Positions 17,330-25,521 of a stretch of DNA of 47,581 bases are shown piece after piece; within the stretch, counting starts at the first letter, position 1, and every line of letters starts with the position of its first letter. The translations under genes and the position numbers were made by a program. Origin of the DNA: Rathayibacter agropyri (GTDB lineage: Bacteria; Actinomycetota; Actinomycetes; Actinomycetales; Microbacteriaceae). The notes under the pieces were generated by a model that was not told the DNA's origin, made no database searches, and was given only the letters and a program-made list of their open reading frames with translations. The stretch lies in the NCBI RefSeq assembly GCF_013249015.1, contig NZ_JABRPL010000007.1:17537-65117 (forward strand). Reading direction: 5' to 3'.

Positions 17330-18325
17330 TCACCTCCTCCGCAGGGCGGAGACCACGCCGACGGCACCGGCCGCGACGGCGGCGGCCCCCGCGTAGCTGA
17401 GGGCACGGTGGCGGATCATCCAGATCTGGGGAGTCATCGTGCGCGCGCGGTCGCTGAAGAGCCCGCGGGCCCCGTGGTCGCCGGGCACCGGCTCGTACAC
17501 GTTGTTCGGGAGCATCGGCTCCTTCTTGTCGGGAGCCTGCTGACCGTCGAAGGCGCTACGGGCGAGGTACCAGTCCATGAAGGCCCCGGCGAAGCGGTCG
17601 CCCAGGATGGTGCCCGCGGTCGGCTCGCCGACCCAGGTGCGTCGGCGCGGCTTGTCGGCGACGTCGGCAATCGCGATCGCCCCCACCTCAGGCTCGTAGA
17701 TCGGAGGGACGGGCTGCGGATGGTGTGGCAGCTGCGACTTCACCCAGTTGAACTGGATCGTGTTGAGCGCGGGCATGTCGACCTCTGACAGCCTGACCTT
17801 GCTTCTCCCGTGGATCAGCTCGGCGGTGACTGCCTCGGTGAAGCCGTGCGCGCCGAACTTGGAGGCGCAGTACGCCGCCTGGAGGGGGATGCCCCGGTGC
17901 GCGAGCGCGGAGCCCACCTGGATCACATGGCCCCGGTCGCGCGGAGTCATCCGCGAGAGCGCGGCCCTGGTGCCGTTGACGAAGCCAAAGAAGTTGACCG
18001 CGACCGCGCGTTCGAAATCGGCCGGTTCGGTAGAGAGGAACTCGCCGAACACGCCGACCATCGCGTCGTTGACCCACAGCTCGATCGGACCGAGCTCGGC
18101 CTCGACGCGATCGGCGGCCGACTCGACCGCCTCGCGATCGGCGACATCGGTGGGGATACCCAGCCCGCGCCGGCCTGCCTGCTCGATCTCGACGACGGTG
18201 GCGGCCAGGCCGTCCTCGCCACGCGCCAATACAGCGATATCCCAGCCGCGGGACGCCAGCTCGCGGACGGTGGCTCGACCAAGCCCGGCCGTACCGCCCG
18301 TGACGACGGCAACGCCGCGGCTCAT
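17330..18325 (-). CDS. SDR-family oxidoreductase with C-terminal membrane anchor
   Basis: The 331-residue protein starts with the Rossmann motif [20 protein letters not shown] and has the active-site block [11 protein letters not shown] with an upstream Ser in [10 protein letters not shown]. The usual NNAG motif is replaced by NDAM. Residues about 305-325 ([20 protein letters not shown]) form a likely C-terminal membrane segment. It is the first gene of the SDR-FAD oxidoreductase-SRPBCC operon. I chose ATG 18325, just before the Rossmann fold. The gap 18326-18595 to the divergent esterase holds no gene and should contain both promoters. Confidence 0.87.
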   Translation of the reverse strand: MSRGVAVVTGGTAGLGRATVRELASRGWDIAVLARGEDGLAATVVEIEQAGRRGLGIPTDVADREAVESAADRVEAELGPIELWVNDAMVGVFGEFLSTEPADFERAVAVNFFGFVNGTRAALSRMTPRDRGHVIQVGSALAHRGIPLQAAYCASKFGAHGFTEAVTAELIHGRSKVRLSEVDMPALNTIQFNWVKSQLPHHPQPVPPIYEPEVGAIAIADVADKPRRRTWVGEPTAGTILGDRFAGAFMDWYLARSAFDGQQAPDKKEPMLPNNVYEPVPGDHGARGLFSDRARTMTPQIWMIRHRALSYAGAAAVAAGAVGVVSALRRR

Positions 18326-18595
18326 GCGCGAGCCCCGCGGAGAGCGGTGGCGGTGCGATGGTTCTGCGTCATGGGGCGGGCTCCTTTGTGAGGGCGCGGG
18401 ATGCGTCGAGAATTCCACGGTAGGCGGCAGCGCAGCGCAGCGCGCGGGGTTGCGCGATGTGTGGAGAGGTCGCCGGATCCGCGCCTGGGGAGGAGCATCG
18501 CACGGAGCGCCTCCAGGCTTCCTCCAGAGATACGCGCCAGAATGACGCCAGCCCGACGATCTCCAAACCGGGACGACCTCCGACCGGATCGAAGC

Positions 18596-19921
18596 ATGAC
18601 TTTCCTCCTCGACCTGAGCGTCGTCTCCGGACCCGCCGTCGTCGCTGTCTACCTTCTCACCGCCGTCGCCCTCGTCCTCCTGCTCACAGCCTTCGCCCGT
18701 ACACGCCCCACCGACCGCGTGCGTCGGCTGGCCGTCGCCGTTGTGGTCCTGCTCCTCGGCCTGATGGGCGGAGTCGGCCTGGCCGCCTTCGTCGACGGAC
18801 CCGACGGTCCGTTCGGCATCGACTTCACCCCGGTCACCCGCGCCTGGATCGGCCTGGGCTTCGGCGGTGTCGCCGTCGCGCTACTCGTCCTCGTGCACGC
18901 GCTCGGGCATCAGCGCCTTCGCCGGGCGCTCGCCTCCCTCGGTGTCACCGTGCTCGTCGTCACGACCGCCGCGATGAGCATCAACATGGACTTCGGGCAG
19001 TACCCGACCGTGCGCAGCGTGCTGGGCATCAGCGCCTACTCTGACGGGCCGCCTCCGGTGACCGCCGCGAGCGGCCCGCACGCGGATCTCGCGACCTGGA
19101 CCGCACCGCCCGGGATGCCTAGCGCCGGGACCGTGTCGCCCGTGACGATCCCGGCGACCGCCTCCGGATTCCCTGCCCGCGAGGCCGTGGTCTACCTCCC
19201 TCCCGCCGCCCTTACCCCCACGCCGCCGCTTCTCCCCGTGATGGTGATGCTGTCGGGCCAGCCGGGCTCCCCCTCCGACCCGCTCTCGACCGAGAGGTTG
19301 GAGGAGGCCCTCGACGCCTACGCGGCCGAGCACGCCGGGCTCGCACCGATCGTCGTCTCGCCGGACCAGCTCGGCGACCCGACGATCAACCCCATGTGCA
19401 TCAACTCGCCGCTTGGCAACTCCGCCACATACCTCACGGTCGACGTGCCGAACTGGATCCGCGCCAATCTTCCCGTCCTCGGCGACGCGCAGCACTGGGC
19501 GATCGGCGGGCTCTCGCAAGGGGGCACCTGTGCGATCCAGCTCGGCGCCGGCTACCCGTCACTCTTCGGCAACATCGTGGACGCCTCGGGTGAGATCGCA
19601 CCGAATCGCGGCTCTGAGGCCGCGACCATCGCCGATGGCTTCGGCGGCAACGCGGCTGCATACGAGGCCGCGAAACCGCTCAACCTCCTGGCGAAGCACG
19701 CGCCCTACACCGGCACCTTCGCGCTCTTCGGAGTCGGCGCCAACGACGCCGCTTTCCGCCCCGGGATGAGAACCCTGTACACCGCGGCACTCGCCGCGGG
19801 GATGGACGCCACCTACCTTGAGGTGCCGGGCGCGGCCCACGATGTCACCGCCTGGTCGGCCACCTTCCACCGCGGACTCGAGCTACTCGCCGCACGCTGG
19901 AAGCTCGTACCCGCCTCCTGA
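18596..19921 (+). CDS. membrane-anchored esterase of the alpha/beta-hydrolase fold
   Basis: The 441-residue protein has four predicted N-terminal transmembrane segments (roughly residues 5-30, 40-62, 78-100, 108-128) and then an extracytoplasmic esterase domain of the antigen-85 / esterase D type. The nucleophile elbow is GGLSQGGT near residue 305, the acid is likely in GVGANDAAF, and the His in PGAAHDVTAW. Cysteines in PMCINSP and GGTCAIQ may form a disulfide outside the cell. Such proteins act on cell-envelope esters; the substrate is unknown. Nothing suggests an operon. Confidence 0.82.
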   Translation: MTFLLDLSVVSGPAVVAVYLLTAVALVLLLTAFARTRPTDRVRRLAVAVVVLLLGLMGGVGLAAFVDGPDGPFGIDFTPVTRAWIGLGFGGVAVALLVLVHALGHQRLRRALASLGVTVLVVTTAAMSINMDFGQYPTVRSVLGISAYSDGPPPVTAASGPHADLATWTAPPGMPSAGTVSPVTIPATASGFPAREAVVYLPPAALTPTPPLLPVMVMLSGQPGSPSDPLSTERLEEALDAYAAEHAGLAPIVVSPDQLGDPTINPMCINSPLGNSATYLTVDVPNWIRANLPVLGDAQHWAIGGLSQGGTCAIQLGAGYPSLFGNIVDASGEIAPNRGSEAATIADGFGGNAAAYEAAKPLNLLAKHAPYTGTFALFGVGANDAAFRPGMRTLYTAALAAGMDATYLEVPGAAHDVTAWSATFHRGLELLAARWKLVPAS

Positions 19922-20036
19922 TGGGCGCTCGGTACGCCGACATCCTCGCCGCCACCTCGCCCTCCGCATCAGGAGGGGCGCGGCGCCGGATCGAGGAGCT
20001 GCTCGCACCGCGGCTCACCGAGGCCGCGCCGCACAA

Positions 20037-20094
20037 CGTCGGCTGAGAGCGCTCCTCATCCACGATCGTGGATGAGGAGGCATCTCAGCTGACG
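20037..20094. repeat. large inverted repeat, CGTCAGCTGAGA family
   Basis: Two 29-nt arms meet at 20065/20066 with four mismatches. The inner 28 bp (20052-20079) are a perfect palindrome. The outer end CGTCAGCTGAGA and the inner CCTCATCCAC recur at 27804-27861 and 30004-30061. It separates the convergent esterase and DoxX genes and could act as a bidirectional terminator. Confidence 0.8.
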
Positions 20095-20115
20095 ATGCGT
20101 CGTGCCGCCGTCACA

Positions 20116-20526
20116 TCAGCCGCGCGGCCGACGCGTCGACCAGAGCGCCCACGCCACCAGCACCGGCTGAAACGCCAGGCGGACGGCGCGCTTGCGGTCG
20201 GTGTCGAGGCCGAAGGCGCTTGTGCGCGTCCGCCACTGCGAGATGTTGCCGGGGAAGATCGCGGTGAAGAAGGCGGCGGCTGCGGCTCCGACCAGCGGTG
20301 CCCTGCGGCGCGCCAGAATCAGCGAGGTGCCGAGGCTGATTTCGACCACTCCCGAGGCGAGCACGACCGCGTCGGTGTCCAGCGGCACCCAGTCCGGAAC
20401 CTGCGCCTGGAACTCCTCCCGCTTTCGGGTGAGGTGGCTCACCCCCGCAACAACGAGAACGGAGCCGAGAAGCACCTTGGCGCCGGCGCGGAGGAGGGAG
20501 AGGGAGGAGGTTCGCATGCGCTCCAT
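20116..20526 (-). CDS. DoxX-family membrane protein
   Basis: The 136-residue protein has four predicted membrane helices: about 10-28 (AGAKVLLGSVLVVAGVSHL), 55-72, 78-95 and 115-130. The motif GVSHLTRKREEFQAQVP after the first helix is typical of DoxX-like proteins. The molecular function is unclear; in mycobacteria DoxX has been linked to a redox complex. An in-frame ATG at 20517 is an alternative start. Confidence 0.8.
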   Translation of the reverse strand: MERMRTSSLSLLRAGAKVLLGSVLVVAGVSHLTRKREEFQAQVPDWVPLDTDAVVLASGVVEISLGTSLILARRRAPLVGAAAAAFFTAIFPGNISQWRTRTSAFGLDTDRKRAVRLAFQPVLVAWALWSTRRPRG

Positions 20527-20618
20527 CGTTCCCGATCACGCGCACTCGGGACGCCTCCTTGCGCCACAGCGCGCGAACGTGCTCGGGGGGTGTTGGAGGC
20601 GGCACCTAGTCTGGTCGG

Positions 20619-21104
20619 GTGACTGACCGCATCCTCGTCCTCACCACCGGCGGCACCGTCGACAAGCAGTACTCGCTCGCGGGCGAACTCGAGATCGGCG
20701 CCCCGATGGTGCCGCGCCTGCTCGCTCCGGTGCTCACCACCCTCGAGTTCCGCATCGAGTCGATTCTCACGAAGGACAGCCTCGACCTCGACGACGACGA
20801 CCGCGCGCTCATCCGCGAGCGGGTGCTCTCGGCCGAGGAGGACCGCATCGTCCTGACCCACGGAACGGACACGATGACCGCGACGGCCGAGGCCCTCGGC
20901 GTGGTCCACGACCGCGTGGTCGTGCTGACCGGTGCCATGCAGCCCGCGCGGATGCTCGAGAGCGACGCCGCGTTCAATCTGGGCACCGCGGTGTCTGCCG
21001 TGCAGCTCCTGCCCCCGGGCGTGTACCTCGCGATGAGCGGACGCGTGCTGCCGGCGGGCACCGTGGTGAAGGACCGGTCGATCGGCGTATTCCTGCCCGC
21101 GTGA
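20619..21104 (+). CDS. short asparaginase-domain protein
   Basis: The 161-residue protein matches only the N-terminal domain of L-asparaginase. It has the first catalytic motif TTGGTVDK at residue 9 and the second, THGTDTM, near residue 88. Normal bacterial asparaginases have about 330 residues with a C-terminal domain that completes the active site. The ORF ends cleanly, and short asparaginase-domain proteins of this size occur in other bacteria, so this is probably not a truncation. It starts with GTG 20619. The reaction is not certain. Confidence 0.8.
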   Translation: MTDRILVLTTGGTVDKQYSLAGELEIGAPMVPRLLAPVLTTLEFRIESILTKDSLDLDDDDRALIRERVLSAEEDRIVLTHGTDTMTATAEALGVVHDRVVVLTGAMQPARMLESDAAFNLGTAVSAVQLLPPGVYLAMSGRVLPAGTVVKDRSIGVFLPA

Positions 21105-21172
21105 GCGCCGCGCACGCGGACCGCACGTCGGATCGGCGCATCGAGCGTGCCCGCGGGCAACGGCCGTGCGCG

Positions 21173-21574
21173 TTAGCCCTCGGCCAGCTCCACTGTGCAG
21201 GCCGCGCACCGTCCGAACACGTCCACCACGTGGTGCGCATCCGTGAATCCGTTCTGCGCCGCGACCGAGTGCGCCCAGGTCTCGACCGCGTCGGCCGCGA
21301 TCTCGACGGTCAGCCCGCAGCGCCGACAGATCAGGTGGTGGTGGTGGGTACCGGGCGTGCAGGCACGGTAGAGGCTCTCGCCCTCGGGTGACTGGAGCGA
21401 GTCGGCCTCGCCCTCGACCGCGAGGTCGGACAGGGCGCGGTACACCGTCGCGAGCCCGATCGGCGATCCGGAGGCGTGCAGCGCGCTGTGCAGGCCCTGC
21501 GCGCTCACGAAGTCCTCGCGGCGGGTCAGCGCCTCCCGCACCGCCTCCCGCTGCCACGTGTTCCGCTTGACCAC
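21173..21574 (-). CDS. zur: zinc-uptake regulator Zur (Fur family)
   Basis: The 133-residue Fur-family repressor has an N-terminal winged helix (QREAVREALTRREDFVSAQ, ATVYRALSDLA), a regulatory His-rich segment (TPGTHHHHLICRRCG) and a second CxxC (FGRCAACTVEL). The two CxxC pairs form the structural zinc site. I chose GTG 21574 because GGAGG lies 7 nt upstream; the longer reading adds a low-complexity Gly/Ser tail. It is the last gene of the znuA-znuC-znuB-zur operon, which strongly supports Zur rather than Fur. It should repress the operon through the palindrome at 24310-24326. Confidence 0.92.
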   Translation of the reverse strand: MVKRNTWQREAVREALTRREDFVSAQGLHSALHASGSPIGLATVYRALSDLAVEGEADSLQSPEGESLYRACTPGTHHHHLICRRCGLTVEIAADAVETWAHSVAAQNGFTDAHHVVDVFGRCAACTVELAEG

Positions 21575-21608
21575 AGACCCACCTCCACTCCGCACGACCC
21601 GGGCCACG

Positions 21609-22475
21609 CTACCGCCCCCCGCCGACGGCGACCCGGGAGCGCCGGACACCGCCCCGTCCGATGACCCGGGAGACCGCATAGATCGCGAACGAGATCGTCG
21701 TGACGTAGGGGCTGATCGGGATGGACCCGCCGAGCGCGAGCAGGATGCCGCCGACCAGCGCGCCGACCGCGAAGAGCACGCTCAGCACCGGCACCACAAT
21801 CGGGGAGGCGGACAGGCGCAACGCAGCCGCCGCCGGCGTCACCAGAATGGCTAGCACCAGGAGCGAGCCGACGATCTGCACCGAGACGGCGACGGCCAAG
21901 CCGAGCAGAAGCATGAACGCGATCGAGAGCGCCCGGGTCGGGATGCCGCGCGCAGCCGCCACGTCGGCGTCGACGCTCGCGAAGGTGAGCGGCCGCCAGA
22001 TCAGCGCGAGCCCGATCACCACGACCACCGAGATGGCGATCAGCCAGCCGAGCTGCGGGTCATCGACGGCCACAATCTGCCCGGTGAGCAGTCCGAACTT
22101 GTTCGCGCTGCGCCCCGGATACAGCGCCAGGCAGAGGATGCCGAGACCGAGGCCAAAGGGCATGAGGACGGCGATGATCGAGTTGCGGTCGCGGGCGCGC
22201 GAGCCGAGCAGACCGATCAGGACGGCCGCGATCAGTGAGCCGACGATCGATCCCTCCACAACGCCCACCCCGAGCAGCAGGCCCGCCGAGGCCCCCGCGA
22301 ACGAGAGCTCGCTGATCCCGTGCACCGCGAACGCCATGTCGCGCGACATCACGAAAACGCCGATCAGCCCGCCGACCACTCCCAGCACCGCGCCTGCGAT
22401 GACCGAATTGATTAGCAGGGCGAGCAACTCCCCGTACTCCGAGAAGTTGAAGATCTGCGACCAGACGTCGGTCAC
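21609..22475 (-). CDS. znuB: zinc ABC transporter permease
   Basis: The 288-residue integral membrane protein of the ABC-3 family has about eight hydrophobic helices. Recognisable family blocks are LGVVGGLIGVFVMSRDMAF near residue 35 (the start of the conserved domain), ELSFAGASAGLLLG and VGSLLVLAILVTPAAAAL near residue 205. It forms the membrane channel of the zinc importer. It starts with GTG, overlapping the znuC stop (GTGA). zur follows after 34 bp. Confidence 0.93.
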   Translation of the reverse strand: MTDVWSQIFNFSEYGELLALLINSVIAGAVLGVVGGLIGVFVMSRDMAFAVHGISELSFAGASAGLLLGVGVVEGSIVGSLIAAVLIGLLGSRARDRNSIIAVLMPFGLGLGILCLALYPGRSANKFGLLTGQIVAVDDPQLGWLIAISVVVVIGLALIWRPLTFASVDADVAAARGIPTRALSIAFMLLLGLAVAVSVQIVGSLLVLAILVTPAAAALRLSASPIVVPVLSVLFAVGALVGGILLALGGSIPISPYVTTISFAIYAVSRVIGRGGVRRSRVAVGGGR

Positions 22476-23257
22476 GAGTGTGCCTCCTCATGCACGTGCG
22501 AGTGGTCGGGGGCGCCGACCACGATGACGCGCCCCCGCGCGCGAATCACGTCGACCGGCGCAGCGTAAAGCTCGCTCAGCACCTCCGAGCGCAGCACCTC
22601 ATCGGGCGTGCCGATCCGGAACCGGCCGCCGGCGAGATAGAGCACCCGGTCGACCATCCCGAGCACCGGATTCACGTCGTGGGTAACGAAGAGGACGCCG
22701 AGGTTCCGCTCGCGACGGTGCCGGTCGATCAGCTCGCTCACGGCCCGCTGGTGCGCGAGGTCGAGCGCGATCAGCGGCTCGTCGCAGAGCAGGAGCGCCG
22801 GATCGCCGGCGAGGGCCTGGCCGACGCGGACTCGCTGCTGCTCGCCTCCGGAGAGGCTGCCGATGGGAGCGTCGGCGAAGGAGGTGGCGCCGACCGCCTC
22901 GAGCAGAGCGTCGATGGCCGCGCGACGCGAGCGCGAGGGCAGCGGCAGGCCGAAGCGGTGGCCGTCGATCCCGAGCCCGAGCAGGTCCCGGGCGCGCAGC
23001 GGAGTCCCCTCGTCGGCCAGCTTCTGCTGCGGGATGTAGCCGATGCGCCGGTTGCCGCGGTGCACCGGGGCGCCAAGCACGTGCAGCTCCCCCGCACTGA
23101 GCGGCTGCTGGCCGAGCACCGCGCGCAGGAGGCTGGTCTTGCCGGAGCCGTTCGCGCCCAGCACCGCGACGAACTCCCCCGCCTGCACGTCGAGGTCGAC
23201 GCCGCTCCACAGCTCGCGGTCGCCGAAGCGCAGGCCGGCGCCGCGCAGACACAACAC
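22472..23257 (-). CDS. znuC: zinc ABC transporter ATP-binding protein
   Basis: The 261-residue ATPase has Walker A GANGSGKTSLL, Q-loop IPQQK, signature LSGGEQQRV, Walker B ALLLCDEPLIALD and switch His THD. It energises zinc uptake with ZnuA and ZnuB. The C-terminal tail contains a small His cluster (APDHSHVHEEAHS), a possible zinc-sensing tail. It begins with GTG, 47 bp after znuA, and overlaps znuB by 4 bp. Confidence 0.93.
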   Translation of the reverse strand: MLCLRGAGLRFGDRELWSGVDLDVQAGEFVAVLGANGSGKTSLLRAVLGQQPLSAGELHVLGAPVHRGNRRIGYIPQQKLADEGTPLRARDLLGLGIDGHRFGLPLPSRSRRAAIDALLEAVGATSFADAPIGSLSGGEQQRVRVGQALAGDPALLLCDEPLIALDLAHQRAVSELIDRHRRERNLGVLFVTHDVNPVLGMVDRVLYLAGGRFRIGTPDEVLRSEVLSELYAAPVDVIRARGRVIVVGAPDHSHVHEEAHS

Positions 23258-23304
23258 CGAAGGGCCCGCCTCCGAGGAGACGGGCCGGATCGTGGAATCG
23301 ATGG

Positions 23305-24258
23305 TTACGACGAGAGGGCTCCCTCGATCGCGTTCAGGTTGGCGGTCATCCAGCCCGTGTAGTCGTTACCGTCCGGCAGCGTCTCAGTGACTCCGACCGT
23401 CGGGATGCCGGCCGCCTTCGCGGACTCGAGCACGGCATCCGTTTGGGCGCCCTCCGTCTGCTCGTTGTAGATCAGTGCGCCGACCGTCTTGCCGCTGAAG
23501 AGGGCGAGCGTCTCCTGCAGCGTCGTGGCGGGGACGTCGGTGCCCTCCTCGACCGCCTCGCTGAACGCCTCAGGAGTCGCGTTCGTCAGGCCGAGCGCGT
23601 CGGTCAGGTAGAGCGGGACGGGCTCAGTGATGGCGATCGAGCGGCCCGCGAGCGTGCCCTTCACCTCGCCCTCCCGGGTGACCAGCGCGGCGAGCTCGCC
23701 GTCGAGAGTGGCGACGTTAGCGGAGTAGGTAGACGCGTTGCCGGGGTCGACAGTGGAGAGCTCGTCGCCGATTCGCGCGACGACCTGGCGGACGGCCGAG
23801 AGGTCGTACCAGACGTGCTCGTTGAATTCGGCGTGCTCGTGGCCGTCGTCGCCGGCGGTGTGCTCATCGTGATCGTGGCCGTCCTCGAGCCCGGCGACGA
23901 CGGTCGCCGTGACGACAGGGGCCGTGGAGGAGGCCGCATCGAGCATCCTGTCGATGAAAGCGTCGTAGCCGCCGCCGTTCTCGACGATCAGCGCCGCGCC
24001 CGACACCGCCAACTGATCGCGCGCCGTGGCCTCGTACTCGTGAGGGTCCTTGTCCGGGCTGTCAATGATGCTCGTGACGTCGACCAGGTCGCCGCCGACG
24101 CTGCGGACTAGGTCACCGTAGACATTGGTCGAGGCGACAACCTTCACCGTTCCGCCGGCAGACGCCGCGCCCGAGGCGCCCTCCGACCCGGAGCAGCCGC
24201 TCATCATGAGCGCGGTCCCCCCGAGGAGGGCGAGGAGAGCGGGTAAGCGGTTCTTCAC
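23305..24258 (-). CDS. znuA: zinc ABC transporter substrate-binding lipoprotein
   Basis: The 317-residue cluster A-I binding protein starts with a lipoprotein signal peptide (MKNRLPALLALLGG then MMSGC, lipidated Cys22). A His/Asp-rich loop (DGHDHDEHTAGDDGHEHAEF) is the classic zinc-acquisition loop and argues for Zn rather than Mn. NEHVWYDLSAVRQV follows as a metal-site segment. It catches zinc outside the membrane for ZnuBC. It is the first gene of the operon, and its promoter is overlapped by a Zur-type palindrome. Confidence 0.94.
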   Translation of the reverse strand: MKNRLPALLALLGGTALMMSGCSGSEGASGAASAGGTVKVVASTNVYGDLVRSVGGDLVDVTSIIDSPDKDPHEYEATARDQLAVSGAALIVENGGGYDAFIDRMLDAASSTAPVVTATVVAGLEDGHDHDEHTAGDDGHEHAEFNEHVWYDLSAVRQVVARIGDELSTVDPGNASTYSANVATLDGELAALVTREGEVKGTLAGRSIAITEPVPLYLTDALGLTNATPEAFSEAVEEGTDVPATTLQETLALFSGKTVGALIYNEQTEGAQTDAVLESAKAAGIPTVGVTETLPDGNDYTGWMTANLNAIEGALSS

Positions 24259-24296
24259 AGTGAGTCCATCTGAGTCAGGTTCCGGGTAACCCCCGT

Positions 24297-24326
24297 ACCG
24301 TACCCACTATTGATAACGATTGTCAA
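24297..24326 (-). promoter_or_regulatory. znuA promoter with Zur box
   Basis: On the minus strand the -35 TTGACA (24326-24321) and the -10 TACGGT (24302-24297) are 18 bp apart. The 17-bp partial palindrome TTGATAACGATTGTCAA (24310-24326) covers the -35 and most of the spacer. It resembles the AT-rich Fur/Zur-type operators. Bound Zur would block polymerase, so the operon should be switched on when zinc is scarce. Confidence 0.7.
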
Positions 24327-24351
24327 ACTCTCCCTCGACCCCTCTGCCTCT

Positions 24352-24464
24352 CCGCGAAATGTCGCGAGATTCCCCCGGGCGGACGAGATCGCCTGCCGCG
24401 GCGGCCCATCTCGACCGCGCCGTCGCATCTCGACCGCGGGCGCACATCTCGCGACATTTCGCGG
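24352..24464. repeat. 113-bp element with perfect 19-bp terminal inverted repeats
   Basis: The left end CCGCGAAATGTCGCGAGAT (24352-24370) and the right end ATCTCGCGACATTTCGCGG (24446-24464) are exact reverse complements. The interior has three further CATCTCG or GAGATCG copies. The left end is shared with 13691-13708. It lies between the Zur box and the LacI gene. It looks like a non-coding mobile or structural element; no transposase is nearby. Confidence 0.75.
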
Positions 24465-24516
24465 CAGGACGTCGGCGAACCATCGGGGTAGCGTGAGGGC
24501 CGAGCGGAGGAGGATC

Positions 24517-25521
24517 GTGGCCGTCACGCTGCACGACGTCGCCCGGGCTGCCGACGTCTCGATCAAGACCGTCTCGAACGTCATCCACGACTACCCGTAC
24601 GTACGGCCCGAGACGCGGGCGCGCGTCCAGGCGGCCATCGCGCAGCTCGGCTACCGCCCAAATTTGACGGCGCGGAGCCTGCGCCGAGGCCGCACTGCTG
24701 TAATCGGCCTCGCCCTGCCCGAGCTGAGCCTCCCCTACTTCGCCGAACTGGCCGACAGCGTGATGCGCGCCGCCGATGACCGCGGTCTCACCGTCCTCAT
24801 CGAGCAGACCGGCGGCGACCCCGAGCGCGAGCGCAACGTCCTCGACAGCGAGCGCCGCCAACTCACCGACGGCCTGCTGTTCAGCCCGCTCGGCCTGGCC
24901 GACGAGACGGCCCTCGCGGTCGATTTCCCTCTGGTCCTGCTCGGCGAACGGATCTTCACGGGGCTGGTCGACCACGTCACGATGCAGAACGCGGCGGCAG
25001 CGCGGGCAGCGACCGTTCATCTGCTCTCCCTGGGGCGTCGCCGCATCGTCGCGCTCGGCACGCACCCCGACGCCGCGGTCAGTTCGGCGTCACTCCGCCT
25101 CGAGGGCTACCGTGCGGCGCTCTCGGAGGCGGGGATCCCCTTCGACGAGCGGCTGATCGGAGTCTCGGGGCCGTGGCGGCGCTCCGCTGGCGCCGAGGCG
25201 ATGCGGCGGATGCTCGCCTCCGGGCTCGACTTCGACGCCGTCTTCGCCCTCAACGACACTCTCGCGCTCGGCGCGGTCCGGGCGCTGCAGGAGGCCGGCG
25301 TGCGGGTGCCGGAAGACGTCGCGGTGATCGGGTTCGACGACATCGACGAGGCACGCTATTCCTCGCCGAGCCTCTCCAGCGTCGACTCCGGCCGCGACGA
25401 GATCGCCCGGACGGCGGTCGAACTTCTGCAGGCCCGGATCGAGGGCTCACGCACCGGACCCGGCACACTCAAGGAGGCCGCATTCACGGTGGTGCCGCGG
25501 GAGTCGACCGGCGCGGCCTAG
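24517..25521 (+). CDS. LacI-family transcriptional regulator
   Basis: The 334-residue repressor begins with the LacI helix-turn-helix (VTLHDVARAADVSIKTVSNV) and hinge helix (RPNLTARSLRRGRT), followed by a sugar-binding domain that ends with VAVIGFDDIDEARYSSPSLSSV. I chose GTG 24517 because GGAGGAGG lies just upstream and the HTH starts at residue 2. The GH51 arabinofuranosidase at 26137 with duplicated AACGTT-centred sites before it is its likely target. The inducer is then expected to be an arabinose-derived sugar (inference). Confidence 0.92.
   Translation: MAVTLHDVARAADVSIKTVSNVIHDYPYVRPETRARVQAAIAQLGYRPNLTARSLRRGRTAVIGLALPELSLPYFAELADSVMRAADDRGLTVLIEQTGGDPERERNVLDSERRQLTDGLLFSPLGLADETALAVDFPLVLLGERIFTGLVDHVTMQNAAAARAATVHLLSLGRRRIVALGTHPDAAVSSASLRLEGYRAALSEAGIPFDERLIGVSGPWRRSAGAEAMRRMLASGLDFDAVFALNDTLALGAVRALQEAGVRVPEDVAVIGFDDIDEARYSSPSLSSVDSGRDEIARTAVELLQARIEGSRTGPGTLKEAAFTVVPRESTGAA

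Noticed and set aside
19921-20046. 41-aa ORF starting in the TGATG overlap after the esterase
   Set aside because: It has no ribosome-binding site, ends inside the large inverted repeat, and its composition is just that of GC-rich non-coding DNA.
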